45,091 nucleotides of DNA from Bacteroidota bacterium (GTDB lineage Bacteria > Bacteroidota > Bacteroidia > Chitinophagales > Chitinophagaceae), in assembly GCA_023429825.1 (NCBI GenBank), contig JAEZDC010000011.1:1-45091 (forward strand). The letters run 5' to 3'. Under the pieces are notes generated by a model that searched no databases, was not told the DNA's origin, and was given only the letters and a program-made list of their open reading frames with translations. The translations under genes were made by a program, and so were the position numbers. Below are positions 15,022 through 25,800 of this stretch, in pieces. Position 1 is the first letter of the stretch, and each line of letters begins with the position of its first letter.

Positions 15022-18000
15022 TTAACGCATGAGATACATCTTACCATAACCTTTGTTGAAATACTTATCTGTATCTATTGTATCTCCGAAAGAATCGAAC
15101 GTAGGGAATTTCTCAAGGCCATTTCCATTGAGATTAGTAACTACTCTATACAAGTATACACCATTAGCTAACTTTTGGCCATATTGGTCCGTTCCATCCC
15201 ATTTGAACTCTGTAATGTTTCTGCCGATATGTATTGGCCCCAGTTCATCTTTTGTGATCTCTCTTACGATCTTACCCGTTACTGTAAGAATCTGAATCTT
15301 GATGTTTTGCGGAACCTGGCTTCCCGTAACGGTAAATACAAACGCCGTTGAAGTAGTAAATGGATTCGGATAATTGAACATATTACTGATCATCGGCTTA
15401 TTGTATACCTGGAAGCTCACGCGATACTCTGCTGTACCCGCATTGTTCCCGCTTTTATCTTTTCCTCTTACAGTAAGTTCATAAGTTCCATCCTGTGTTA
15501 GCGTTGGGATGAAATCCGCACTGGCTACATTGTCTCCACCTGGTGAAGCAGGATTGAACTTAAGTGTATCGGTTCCATACTTGAATCTTCTTACCGTATT
15601 ATCCGGATACTTCAGATAAAGTGTAATCAGAGATGTGTCATCCAAAGCCATGTATTTCGCTTCATCTTTCAGTTTGACAAGAACATGCGGCTTCGCTGAA
15701 ACAATATCATTGTTAAGAATATGGACGCCGTCAAAGGTGACATCGATGTACGGATTGTAAGTATCTCCTTTCACAAAGAAATTCTTATACAGGAAGTTAT
15801 TGAAATGTGTTTGCTCAGGTTGGTCATCAGCCGGATTCACATCGATCTGTAACGTATTAGCACCTGCCAATCCTTGTGTACTTATTTGATAAGTAGTCAT
15901 TGCAGTATCATTAGGTACCAACGCTTTTAATCTTGCTGCAGGAGTAATTGTCTGCTGGTTGTTTCTGTCAGTTATCGTAACATTTACTTTGATAGTGTTT
16001 GCAAAAGCAACATCGCTTACATTTTTAAAAGGAATTGCAACCACCAATGGTTCGCCTAAATCCAGTGTATCTTTGAATGTGAATTTCAGGTTAGGAGCAA
16101 GTCCGCCTTCGGGAACAGGTGTATAATATAATCTCCAAAAACGCAGTTGATAAGGCGTAAAGTTCGTTGCATCCTTATTGCTCATCCGCAACTTGATGTA
16201 TGGATATTGCGTTGCATTGATTGACGATATATTAAAGTCTTGCTGTGCAGAAGAAAGTGTAAATAATGTAGCCTCCGCTCCGGTATTGCTAATACCGATC
16301 ACTTCGATACTATACTGGTCTTGTGTAGGATTCTCCAATGAATTTCCTCTCCAATGAATTTCTCTCCAGGCTGCAGCCGGACCAAATTTTGGAGAAGTGA
16401 TTGCACCAATGCTATCTGTATGATCCAGGTTGAAATTGTACAGGATGAAATCATTCATTCCTTCACTAAATTTTGACACAGGCACAAAGCCATTATCATT
16501 CTTTTTGTAAATGAAGAACCAGATCCTTGCCCTGTTGAATGAATCCAGGTCATCAAATCCTGCAGACCTTAATCTGTCGTATAAACTGTTTCCCACACCA
16601 TATACATTCTGATCATTTTTCCATTCATTGATCAAAGGCATTAGATTAGGATCATCACCCCAAAGCCTCATCATTACGTAATGACCATTAGGCACCCAAT
16701 CCATGAAATCACGGATCTTTCTTCTGCCGACTGTATCCCAGAAATTAAATTCAAAATTGTATTCTCTGCCGGTACCGCAATAAGATCCACTTCCCATAAA
16801 GCCACCTAATGCACCAGTTTGTGACATGTTTGGGTTAGCCTGGTTATACAAAGGCTTCATATGGTTTGGCTCAAAAACATTCACCATCACTGAACGGCCA
16901 ATACATGCATCTTTTATAATGGCAAGCCCGTTAACCGCGATCTGCATATCCTGCGGATTGAATGTACCTACCCGGTGTGTGACAAAGAAATTTGTTGAAG
17001 TTGGAGTGTATGTCCATCTTCTTGAACTAGTATCGATGAATATTCTTTGCCCCTGTGATTTTGTATGCTGGTAAAAATGAGACTGGTTATAACCAACGTT
17101 ACTTCCCGGTAAATAAGTAAAGCTGGAAGTATTCCAATTCATTCCTGTTGAAGTTTGCAAACCTACTCTCCAATAGTAAACAGTACTATCCTGGTAAGTA
17201 ATGCCGGGTTCAAATTCAAGTAAACCGCCAACGCTCGTCAAAGTACGGGTTACTTTAAAAGAGGAATTGAATAACTCTGTTGTATCAATTTCCATCGTGT
17301 AGGTTCTGTTAGCCGCTAAAGGATTAGCAGTTGAAGCGACCAGTTTAGATGTACTCTTGTTGATAATAGAGAAATTGTATGGATATACTGGCCTTACTTC
17401 ATCTTCATATATAACAAATGATTTTGTAATAGTGTTGTTTGCTTCACTCAGTTCATCAAATTTGAAGTCATTATCTATAGTGATGGTAAGATTATTATTT
17501 CCTTTGTCTCTCGTAGGAACGATAGGTAAATTCATTACAATTGAATCTATATACCTGATGGCTTTCAACTTTTTCGTTAAAACTGTTGCTACTGTTCCAT
17601 CAGGATATTGGCGCCTGAATTGAACGGATACTGAATCATCATTTGCCTTTGTTGCTTTACCGATATTATAGAAATAAGCTTTTACTGTAAACGCCGTATC
17701 AGCAATGGAAATAAATGTTGGAGAGATATGCACCTGCGGCTCTTCGATCACGTAGTCAGGTTTATTATGCGCATTGATCTTCAAAGCAGGATCACCGTGT
17801 AGCAGTGTTTGCTCTGCATGAATTCTATCCAGGAAAACAAAAGCGTTAGGATAACCTACAAAAGACAGGTATCCATTTATTGCATCTTTCATCGCATCAC
17901 CGATTGGTTTGTTGTATGCCAAGTTGGCGAACGCTTTATATAGATGTTGATTATAATAATCCAGATAATTTTCAAAACCAAAGTGTGTGCTGGCAATAAA

Positions 18001-20130
18001 ACCAATCGTTCCTCGCTGCGGCGCCAAAACGTATTTCTCTGAAAGCGTTGGCAAAAAAGTTAATCTTCCGAGATCGAAAGAAAAAAAGTTTCCCGCATTA
18101 CATCCATTCGCAATGAACATAGGGTATTTACCCTGGTTATTATAAGCTGATGGATCCTGTAAATTATAATCAAGTGTTGTGGCAGATGAATGACCAAAAT
18201 AATTGATGATGCTGATTCCTTGTTGCCACAGTGCAGTCATTTGTGCATCTACCAAAGTAGTTGCCGGTCCTGATGTAGTTTTACTAAACGTAGTAACTTT
18301 TGCACCAAACAAAGTATCTCTTATCACGTTCTCGTAGCTCCTGAAATAATTAGTCAATCGTGTATCCAATGACGGATCATTTGCGCCTACTACATGCACA
18401 ATATTCTTCATCCACGCCTTGTTATCTATGGTCTGTACAGTACTGCGCTGTGCACTCTCGTACTCCTGCATTTTTTGGAGATAATCAGTTATTTCCGATG
18501 GCCTGATCGCAGACAGTCTGCCAATATTAACTAAAGGAACAGGATCATGACCTTCAGCTGCGAGCAAAATATCAGAGCCGGGAAAACCGAAGGTGGGCAC
18601 TAAAGCCAGTTTATTGATATCGGGATGATTTTGCTGGTAATTCGCTTCATCGTAAGTAACACCATGTCCAATGATGAATACATCTTTTGGTGAATTAGTA
18701 AAATTGTTTCGTGCCCAGCGAATAAAGTTTTTTACGCTGGATGGATGGCGCTTGATACCAAAGGCAAACTGATCAACCAGTTCATCGATATCGTAGATCT
18801 TAGAATTATAGCTTCCTCCATTTGCAGATGATCTATACAAGCTGTATTGATTAACTGCATCACCTCCTGCTCTTAAACTGCTGTGAGTAATGATGAGATA
18901 ATCACCCTGGTTGGCGGCTAAAGAAAAATTCGTAAATACCTTTTGCTGAAACTGAGTGACTGTATTGATATTAGCATTAGCCTCGCTTACCAAAACAAAA
19001 TTCCTTGCATCACCTCCAGGCAAAACAAATCTGATCTTTCCAGCAACACTAATGTCACCAACATATCTAAGGTTATTGGTAAGATCATATAACACCGGTG
19101 CGATCCCGCTGTTATTAAAATTGCTGATCTCGATATAAGTTTCCGGGGAAGCCTGCAATGAGAATGTAAAGTTTGAAGAACCGTTGAAGTCCCATAGCCT
19201 TGGATAAAACAACTCAATAAATCCTGCTACAGCCCTGTCTGCAGCAACTGTTGTTGTAAACTCACTGCTAACTATTAATTGGCTGTTATCAGTTAACGTA
19301 GATGTGGTAACTACGCCATTCATAACCGTAGCCGCAAAGAATGAAACCTGGTTATTGAATATTGTACTTCCGTTCAGCGTAGCTTTTATATTTCTAGTAT
19401 TCGGCGCACTACCTGCGACACTCATACGAAGCGATGAGGCCGGGCCGGATGTGTAAGGTTTTAACCCTGCTAAACTCACGTTCAACGGTTGGGCGGGAGC
19501 ACCCGTTGATGTAGCTGATGGCAACACTGCCGATAAAAATTCATTACTGCTCCACCACTCTCCCTCATCATACGCGGATGAATACACATAATCTCCCGCA
19601 TTGTAAGCAAGCCCCCTGTTGATCATGTTCTTCAGATCAACTCTTGCAGTATGCATAAAATAAGGTGATACAGGCAAATTATTAGGATTACTAACATTAT
19701 TGAATCCTGCAGCAAACCTTAAGTTTTCAGCGCTATTCGTGTTCACTGTAAGAAAATAACTTGCCGTGTCTGTCTCCAGGCTGATCCTGTCTGAAAGTTG
19801 ATGAGCCGGGTTTCTGTATAATGCTTTATCAGGAACGCCATCATTCTTTTCTCCCCAAAATTCTATATAACCTGTTGCACCTAATGCACCTGAGGCTACC
19901 GAAGTATACAAGGGCACCTGCTTTCCATTTCTCCATAATTGAAATTGCTCGGCTGGTGTTGTATTGATGGAAACAGGTAAAGTGGTTTGGTTGATGCGAT
20001 AAAGCCCTGTAGATCCAATTTTAAATTTATAATACGTTTTTGAATGATCTATCCACTCATTATTATATTGGGCGAAGCTCTGCGTAGCAACAAAAAGTAA
20101 TATTAGGATCAACAGTTTTCTCATTCGCAA
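15022..20130 (-). CDS. porU: Type IX secretion sortase-like C25 peptidase (PorU/PorU2 type), extended
   Basis: This 1702-aa secreted protein has a signal peptide cleaved near SFA-Q (residues 18-21). The gingipain-type C25 peptidase domain covers about 410-780, with the catalytic His647 in YFGHSS and Cys677 in ANGC. The PorU-like NIGRLSA segment is near 535. A long region of Ig-like/CARDB-type beta domains follows. The C-terminus (from about 1580) is an FlgD-like/T9SS-type beta domain with NYPNPF, TGKIVREI and KLANGVYLYRV. In T9SS, PorU removes the sorting domain of cargo at the cell surface and attaches cargo to A-LPS. Canonical PorU is about 1100-1300 aa; the added length fits the PorU2 variant I recall from Chitinophagaceae. 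It directly abuts porV. Confidence 0.85.
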   Translation of the reverse strand: MRMRKLLILILLFVATQSFAQYNNEWIDHSKTYYKFKIGSTGLYRINQTTLPVSINTTPAEQFQLWRNGKQVPLYTSVASGALGATGYIEFWGEKNDGVPDKALYRNPAHQLSDRISLETDTASYFLTVNTNSAENLRFAAGFNNVSNPNNLPVSPYFMHTARVDLKNMINRGLAYNAGDYVYSSAYDEGEWWSSNEFLSAVLPSATSTGAPAQPLNVSLAGLKPYTSGPASSLRMSVAGSAPNTRNIKATLNGSTIFNNQVSFFAATVMNGVVTTSTLTDNSQLIVSSEFTTTVAADRAVAGFIELFYPRLWDFNGSSNFTFSLQASPETYIEISNFNNSGIAPVLYDLTNNLRYVGDISVAGKIRFVLPGGDARNFVLVSEANANINTVTQFQQKVFTNFSLAANQGDYLIITHSSLRAGGDAVNQYSLYRSSANGGSYNSKIYDIDELVDQFAFGIKRHPSSVKNFIRWARNNFTNSPKDVFIIGHGVTYDEANYQQNHPDINKLALVPTFGFPGSDILLAAEGHDPVPLVNIGRLSAIRPSEITDYLQKMQEYESAQRSTVQTIDNKAWMKNIVHVVGANDPSLDTRLTNYFRSYENVIRDTLFGAKVTTFSKTTSGPATTLVDAQMTALWQQGISIINYFGHSSATTLDYNLQDPSAYNNQGKYPMFIANGCNAGNFFSFDLGRLTFLPTLSEKYVLAPQRGTIGFIASTHFGFENYLDYYNQHLYKAFANLAYNKPIGDAMKDAINGYLSFVGYPNAFVFLDRIHAEQTLLHGDPALKINAHNKPDYVIEEPQVHISPTFISIADTAFTVKAYFYNIGKATKANDDSVSVQFRRQYPDGTVATVLTKKLKAIRYIDSIVMNLPIVPTRDKGNNNLTITIDNDFKFDELSEANNTITKSFVIYEDEVRPVYPYNFSIINKSTSKLVASTANPLAANRTYTMEIDTTELFNSSFKVTRTLTSVGGLLEFEPGITYQDSTVYYWRVGLQTSTGMNWNTSSFTYLPGSNVGYNQSHFYQHTKSQGQRIFIDTSSRRWTYTPTSTNFFVTHRVGTFNPQDMQIAVNGLAIIKDACIGRSVMVNVFEPNHMKPLYNQANPNMSQTGALGGFMGSGSYCGTGREYNFEFNFWDTVGRRKIRDFMDWVPNGHYVMMRLWGDDPNLMPLINEWKNDQNVYGVGNSLYDRLRSAGFDDLDSFNRARIWFFIYKKNDNGFVPVSKFSEGMNDFILYNFNLDHTDSIGAITSPKFGPAAAWREIHWRGNSLENPTQDQYSIEVIGISNTGAEATLFTLSSAQQDFNISSINATQYPYIKLRMSNKDATNFTPYQLRFWRLYYTPVPEGGLAPNLKFTFKDTLDLGEPLVVAIPFKNVSDVAFANTIKVNVTITDRNNQQTITPAARLKALVPNDTAMTTYQISTQGLAGANTLQIDVNPADDQPEQTHFNNFLYKNFFVKGDTYNPYIDVTFDGVHILNNDIVSAKPHVLVKLKDEAKYMALDDTSLITLYLKYPDNTVRRFKYGTDTLKFNPASPGGDNVASADFIPTLTQDGTYELTVRGKDKSGNNAGTAEYRVSFQVYNKPMISNMFNYPNPFTTSTAFVFTVTGSQVPQNIKIQILTVTGKIVREITKDELGPIHIGRNITEFKWDGTDQYGQKLANGVYLYRVVTNLNGNGLEKFPTFDSFGDTIDTDKYFNKGYGKMYLMR

Positions 20131-21228
20131 TTACTTTTCTTTTTTTATAAGATCCACTCTCAATGAGAATATATGTGTGTATAAAGGATTGGATTGATTT
20201 GCAAGGTTCGAAAATGCATAGTCGATCACTACATTACCCATTCTGAATCCTGCGCCCAAACTCGGCTGGTATATCCAAACCTTTTTCTGGTTCAATGTAT
20301 CTCCATCTGCCAATGCCTTCTGAAAATTTGAAATACCTGCTCTCAAATGAAATGCGTTATTAAAATTTGCCTCCAAGCCTATCCTTGGATCGATACTTAT
20401 CGGGTTACTGCTGATCACAGTATTTCGTTTTCCATCAAACGTGAAGTCCAGGTTAGCTTCTGCAAGTAATTTTACTTTTTTACTCAGATCGAAAGTATAA
20501 GCTCCTCCTGCAATCAATCTTGGAGCAGTCATCTCTGTAGACTTGACTGGGATATCATTATTTGTTAAGTACAAAACTTCTTTCTCTCTTTCTGTAAAAT
20601 TGAACGACCAGGCATTGAATGTTGTAGTGATGTCTCTTGCCGTTAATCCTAATTGCCATTTGCCAACCTTGTATTGAACTGCTGCATCTAAACCAAAACC
20701 CCAGGCATTCGCAAAACTTCCCACCTTACGATAAATGATCTTGGCATTAGCGCCTACATATAACTTTCTATTTTCTTCATCCTTTATTTTCTGGGCATAA
20801 GAAAATAGAGCAGCGTAATCAGCAGAAGAAAAGGTTTTGATATTATTGTAATTCACACTACCATCAGGTTCCACCAAATAAAGTGTATTAGGAATATCGT
20901 CTACGGCAAAACGCAGCAAAGAAATTCCGATAGTTCGTTTGATATTTTTTGTTGGAATTATCAGCGAAGCAAAATCATATTTTCCTATCCCGGCAAAATA
21001 CTCAGCATGCATTAAACTCACCACCGGGTAATCTCTTATTTCTACAAGTCCTGCAGGGTTCCAATAACCGGATGTTGCATCGTTTGAAGAAGCAACTTGT
21101 GCTCCTCCCATTGCAAGCCCTCTTGCACCTGCACCAATGTTTAGGAATTCATTAGAATATTTTCGAAACTGGCTTTTGGCAGAGAAGGATAAAACAACCA
21201 CCAAAAACAGCAGCAAATAATGCTTCAT
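20131..21228 (-). CDS. porV: PorV/PorQ-family outer-membrane protein of the type IX secretion system
   Basis: I start this 365-aa protein at the ATG giving MKHYLLLF, because it produces a clean signal peptide ending SAKSQ. The mature N-terminus carries the family signature EFLNIGAGARGLAMGG, then NDATSGYWNPAGL, followed by a FadL-like beta barrel ending in FSLRVDL. PorV shuttles cargo from the translocon to PorU. The gene fusion-like junction with porU (no intergenic base) supports PorV (PorV2 type) over PorQ, though cmk next door is also a common PorQ neighbour. A leader element copy lies 122 nt upstream, just after cmk. Confidence 0.82.
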   Translation of the reverse strand: MKHYLLLFLVVVLSFSAKSQFRKYSNEFLNIGAGARGLAMGGAQVASSNDATSGYWNPAGLVEIRDYPVVSLMHAEYFAGIGKYDFASLIIPTKNIKRTIGISLLRFAVDDIPNTLYLVEPDGSVNYNNIKTFSSADYAALFSYAQKIKDEENRKLYVGANAKIIYRKVGSFANAWGFGLDAAVQYKVGKWQLGLTARDITTTFNAWSFNFTEREKEVLYLTNNDIPVKSTEMTAPRLIAGGAYTFDLSKKVKLLAEANLDFTFDGKRNTVISSNPISIDPRIGLEANFNNAFHLRAGISNFQKALADGDTLNQKKVWIYQPSLGAGFRMGNVVIDYAFSNLANQSNPLYTHIFSLRVDLIKKEK

Positions 21229-21350
21229 ACGCTCCAAGATACTATATAGATACCGATTCGCCAGCAATGGGTGTCAAAACGCTAAAACTCATTGTTATTA
21301 TACAGTAAAAAAGCTATTATTATGAGGCCGGCATTAACTCACTATTCAAC

Positions 21351-21374
21351 TCCTGTTGCGTCGCACACTGCAAC
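21351..21374 (-). promoter_or_regulatory. Leader element copy E, between cmk and porV
   Basis: On the minus strand the core TGTGCGACGCAACAGGAG is kept, but the 5' half is GTTGCAG instead of GTACAAG. It begins 18 nt after the cmk stop, so it lies inside an apparent operon, upstream of porV in sense orientation. Confidence 0.5.
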
Positions 21375-21392
21375 TTTTTTTCTCTGCTGAGC

Positions 21393-22088
21393 TTATTGAA
21401 CAGCTTCCTGTAAAGCAATCCGCTCCTTAGCCCACTTCAACGCAAGATTCAATTGTTCTTCTCTTGTGAGATTTGAATTGTCGAGTACAAGAGCATCATC
21501 CGCTTTTCGTAAAGGACTGACTTCTCTATTACTATCAATGTAGTCCCGCATCTCCAGGTTATTCTTTATTTCTTCAATAGTGATGTTAGGATTTTTCTCA
21601 TATAGTTCCTTAAATCTTCTTTCCACCCTGACTGTAGGATCAGCAGTAACAAACATCTTCAATTCAGCATCGGGGAAAACAGTTGTCCCAATGTCTCTTC
21701 CATCCATAACAATACCTTTCTTCAAACCCATCTTCTGTTGCTGCGCCACAGCGAATTCCCGTATTTCTTTAATTGTAGCCACTTCACTCACATTTTCACT
21801 TACCAACATATCTCTTATCAGCATCTCTACATTCTCATCATTCAAGAACATATGGCTGTCTCCAGAATTTTCATCATACTGAAATTCAAGGTTGATATTT
21901 GGTAAGGCACCAACCACTTCTTCTTTATTATTCCAGTCTAAATGATTACGCAGGAAATAAAGGGTGATCGCCCTGTACATTGCACCGCTGTCTACAAATA
22001 CGTAATTAAGTTTTTTTGCAAGTTGTTTTGCCAGCGTACTTTTTCCGCAGGAAGAGAAGCCATCTATGGTGATAATGATCTTACGCAT
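21393..22088 (-). CDS. cmk: Cytidylate kinase
   Basis: This 231-aa protein phosphorylates CMP/dCMP. I start at MRKIIITIDG; the longer frame adds 28 residues unlike the family. The P-loop is GFSSCGKST (residues 10-18). The CMP-binding DSGAMYRAIT segment and the GRDIGTTVFPDAE segment are present, as is the RRFKEL lid region. It is first in the cmk-porV-porU-RDD unit, isolated from lolA by a strong terminator. Confidence 0.95.
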   Translation of the reverse strand: MRKIIITIDGFSSCGKSTLAKQLAKKLNYVFVDSGAMYRAITLYFLRNHLDWNNKEEVVGALPNINLEFQYDENSGDSHMFLNDENVEMLIRDMLVSENVSEVATIKEIREFAVAQQQKMGLKKGIVMDGRDIGTTVFPDAELKMFVTADPTVRVERRFKELYEKNPNITIEEIKNNLEMRDYIDSNREVSPLRKADDALVLDNSNLTREEQLNLALKWAKERIALQEAVQ

Positions 22089-22129
22089 AGCCGTGTAAAA
22101 TTGCAGTAAAAATTGTTGACGCACAAGAA

Positions 22130-22158
22130 TAAAAAAAGCCACTTTGAAGGTGGCTTTT
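22130..22158 (-). terminator. Rho-independent terminator of lolA
   Basis: A 9-bp stem (22134-22142 with 22150-22158, core AGCCAC/GTGGCT) is followed on the minus strand by a run of seven T. It lies 18 nt past the lolA stop. Confidence 0.88.
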
Positions 22159-22176
22159 ATAATCAGTTTCAATTCA

Positions 22177-22806
22177 TTAATCTAACACTTCTGCATCAGC
22201 CGGGTATTTTGCCCTGTTGAAAACAAATAAATTATCACTAACACTCGCATTTGTCTTAAGATTACTCAAGATAAACTGAATAACATTTTTACTTTTGTCA
22301 GTGATCTTTGCCTTAGTAATGATATTCTGTTTTTTGTCGACAAACACATTTACTTTTTCGAAGTTCTTTCTTCTGTCTGTAGGTCTCATTTCAATCTCGT
22401 TGAAGTTGCCGGCAGATGAAACGAGTTTATAAGTAAAATCTTTATCGTAAAAATTTGAAAGCAAATTCTGTGGACTTAGCGTATTGCTGCTTTCATCTGC
22501 AGGAGAAACCGTGATAGTCTTCGCTCCGTCATAATTCCAGATCGTTTTACCGTCGCTAATGATCTCTGTTTTGCCTTGCTTCAAAAAATATTTTTGTCCC
22601 TTAATCGAAACATTGCCGCTTCGAGATCCATTTGCTTTTCCCTTCGCTGTTGTAGATGCAATGGAAAAGTTTGCCGTAATTCCTTTAAAGCTTTTAACTT
22701 TCGCACTCACTGCGTCCAATATTTTCTTTGCAGCAGGGTCATTCTGAGCGGAAACCACGGTCACAAAACCAGTCAACATTATTAATAGACTGTATAATTT
22801 TTTCAT
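22177..22806 (-). CDS. lolA: LolA-like periplasmic lipoprotein carrier
   Basis: This 209-aa protein starts at MKKLYSLL, with a signal peptide ending VSAQ. The LolA/LppX-like half-barrel shows FKGITANFSI, a KGQKYFLKQGKTEIISDGKT stretch, WNYDGAKTITV, then SPQNLL and an ITKAKITDKSKNVIQF segment. It should carry outer-membrane lipoproteins across the periplasm. Its own promoter and terminator suggest a monocistronic unit. Confidence 0.88.
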   Translation of the reverse strand: MKKLYSLLIMLTGFVTVVSAQNDPAAKKILDAVSAKVKSFKGITANFSIASTTAKGKANGSRSGNVSIKGQKYFLKQGKTEIISDGKTIWNYDGAKTITVSPADESSNTLSPQNLLSNFYDKDFTYKLVSSAGNFNEIEMRPTDRRKNFEKVNVFVDKKQNIITKAKITDKSKNVIQFILSNLKTNASVSDNLFVFNRAKYPADAEVLD

Positions 22807-22826
22807 CTTCTTTTTTTTCAGTTCGG

Positions 22827-22854
22827 CAAATATATGTGCTATAGGACGTTTCAA
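22827..22854 (-). promoter_or_regulatory. Bacteroidota-type promoter of lolA
   Basis: On the minus strand TTG (22854-22852), 17 nt, then TATATTTG (22834-22827). The -7 box is identical to that of rpsU. Start predicted near 22821, about 15 nt before the ATG. Confidence 0.55.
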
Positions 22855-22898
22855 CATGCAAAGGGTTGAACGAAAAAATGTTAAAGGAGACTGACATG

Positions 22899-25800
22899 TT
22901 ACAAAAGTGCTCTTATTGACGCTCTTCCAATATGGATCACCCTTGTATCCCCGGGCTTACGTCCTTCATAATCAAAACTTAACTCCATGTTATTTGCCAA
23001 GCGTTTGGTAAAGTTGACCGTCCATAAAAAGTTCTTCCCCGGCAAAAGCCCGTCTAACATGATGTAACTGATGGTTGTATTCGTCTGTCCCTGATAACGT
23101 ATATTATTATAACTAAACTTACCCATAAGGCTGGTGTTTTGCACAGCGTTGTATTTCGCATCCAGGTTTAATGCGTTACTGATTGTTTGTTCACCGCCGA
23201 AGGTTACAGCATTTTTTCTTTTCATAAACTGATACCAAGCTTGTACCCTGTACTTGGTAGCCTGCGTAAAAGTTATACGCGGTTCTGCGGTATATGTTTG
23301 CAACTCGTAATTCCTGTTAGAGAATGCTGGAGTGAAAAGATCATTTGAACCGATCTTCTGGATAAACTCTAACATATATTGCCGGGTTAAGTTCATCCTG
23401 CCTTTTATTACCCAATCCTGTACCTGGCGGCTTTCAAAACCGTAAGTAAGCAAAGCTTTATTATAGTTGATGTTATTTGTTACGTCAATCCCCCATGTAC
23501 TGTTAAAACGATTAAATGAAAGCGTATTGCTGAAAAAATAATTGAGCGTTATAAGCGAAGTATCAGTAATTCCACCTTTGAATGGACTGAATTGCGGATC
23601 GCCGTCTGCCAAAACCTTCTTAGCTGTTTGTAGTGATGATTGAAAATTAAATCTTGTAATAAAGTTTTTGAAAGATCTGTTGCTGATCTTATTGGAAAGT
23701 GCTTTCGGATTCAAAGACACTGTATAATTAAACTGTGTATAATTAGCTTTGATGAATTCGTTGGTTGGCGTGAAGATGCGAATGTATTTTGCCTGGTCAC
23801 TAAACTGCGCTATCTCGAATTCGTTCAGTTGAGGAATACCATCTGCATTGTAGTCATTCCAGGCATATTCACCTCTGCCGGCAGGTACTTCAAAATAGGA
23901 GAAATCTCTTCTCTGCTCCTGCCCTGCTCCTAATTCATATAACACCGATCCGGTAACAAATCCATTCCACTCATTGATCGCATATTCTGCTCTGCCTAAC
24001 AAGCTATTGTCGGGACGCAGTTTGCTGATTGCTGTGTTACTGATCTGCAATTCACGGTAAGTGATCGTACTGCGGAATTGGTGTTTTGCATTTTGTAATA
24101 ACTCTACAGAAAAATTATAATTATGACTTTTGTCAATTGCTAAAAATTCCTTCAAAAAAGGATATTTATCTCTTCGGGTGAAATAGCTGAAGCTCCAGCG
24201 GTTCTCCTTTGCAGGATTTGATTTTATAAACGCAGATATAGTTTCAAAAGCAAAACTTAAAGCAGTAAGGCTATCCGTTTTCTTATTTCTTTGTTCATTA
24301 TGTTCTGAAGCATAGCTTCCGCCTATGATGTGATTTTCAAATTGCGGTAATGATTTACTCAACTCTATAGTCGGTCGAAAGAAGAATCCTTCTTCTACTG
24401 GCGAATTATTACTAGTAAGATTGATCGCACTTTTTAACTGCCATCCTCTGATATCATTGAATTGCTGAAATGCATGCCTGATCCCTTTATAATCATCACT
24501 CCTTATATAAGCGCTCATGGTGTATTGAACAGCGTTATTCTGTTCATCACTTAACTTAACATTAATAAAAGGTAAATGCTCATTCGCATTTGTATTTAAA
24601 ATATTTAATCCCCAATCTCTTCCGAATTCAACCGCTCTCAATCTTTCAACGGGACGAAACCTGGCACTTACAAATTCATAACCTAAAGCAGTACTTAGGT
24701 GCATTTGTTTTTTAACCGTACTCCATTTAGTCAATCTTTCGATATGGAATTTTGTAGCAAAGCCTTTATTATCATTTTTATCTTTTACAGAGTAAGCATT
24801 CACATCATAATTGCTTATTGCAGATTCAACATTCAGGATGGTCTTTTGATCAACTTGGTAAACAATCCCGGAACTGATCACCTGTTGTCGTTTTGGCGTT
24901 ACCAGGAATGCAGCAGGCTCAAAATTTCCTTGTTTAACTCCGTTAACAGGTGGCACCCATTTGTACACTTTACCGTTAGCTCCGTTAAAAAGCGCAACGT
25001 AATTCCCACGTCCAAAACCAACATCAGCAAAATTTAGATTGTACCGGGCGCTGTCAGGGTGGGTTGAGTAAACGTAAACAGAATCGTGGATGCCATTATG
25101 TACTGTATCAACTTTTTTATACAGTATCTTTGAAACAGAAAAAGTATCCAGCCCTCCTACCGGGTAGAAAGCAGATTGTACACTATCACCAACGTTCGCC
25201 AGGAACTGCTTTTGCTTATCATCTAACGTTTGATTAATGGGAGAATTTTTAGCATCAGCATTGCTGTACACTGACACATAAAATTTCAACTTTTTATTTA
25301 GTGTTAACTCATCACTTGCATAGATCATCGAATTCAGGAAGTTCCTGTCCGCATATTCAAACTCCACCTGTATACGCCTGTCTTTTGTGATCATCCGTTT
25401 GGGCGTAAAAGTGATCTCGGCAGTATTGTAATTGATCACATAATCCTGATCTTCTCCCCGCTGCAGCATCTCTCCATCAATGAAAATTCTTTCTGTTCCG
25501 GCCAGTACAATGAAAAAGAATTCATTATTAGCGCCTTGCAAACGATACGGCCCCTGGTTTCCTTCCTGTCCCTGGAAAATGTTACGGGTAAACTTTCCTT
25601 TTGCGATAGCACCACTCACTAAAAGCTTATTGGTTTTATCATTTCCCAGCGAGGTTGTCTGCTGATAAGAGACTCCTTGCAATCGCTTATAGAAATTAAG
25701 GAAGTAAGATTGATTCTGTCGAATGTCAATATCACCTAAGTTCACTTCCCAATTCTTCTTTTTAAACTGCAATAAGATCTTATCAAACTCATTCAACTGT

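Noticed and set aside
22106..22128. Possible leader element copy before cmk (TTGTTGACGCACAAG)
   Set aside because: The word order is scrambled relative to the consensus and the core palindrome is not intact.
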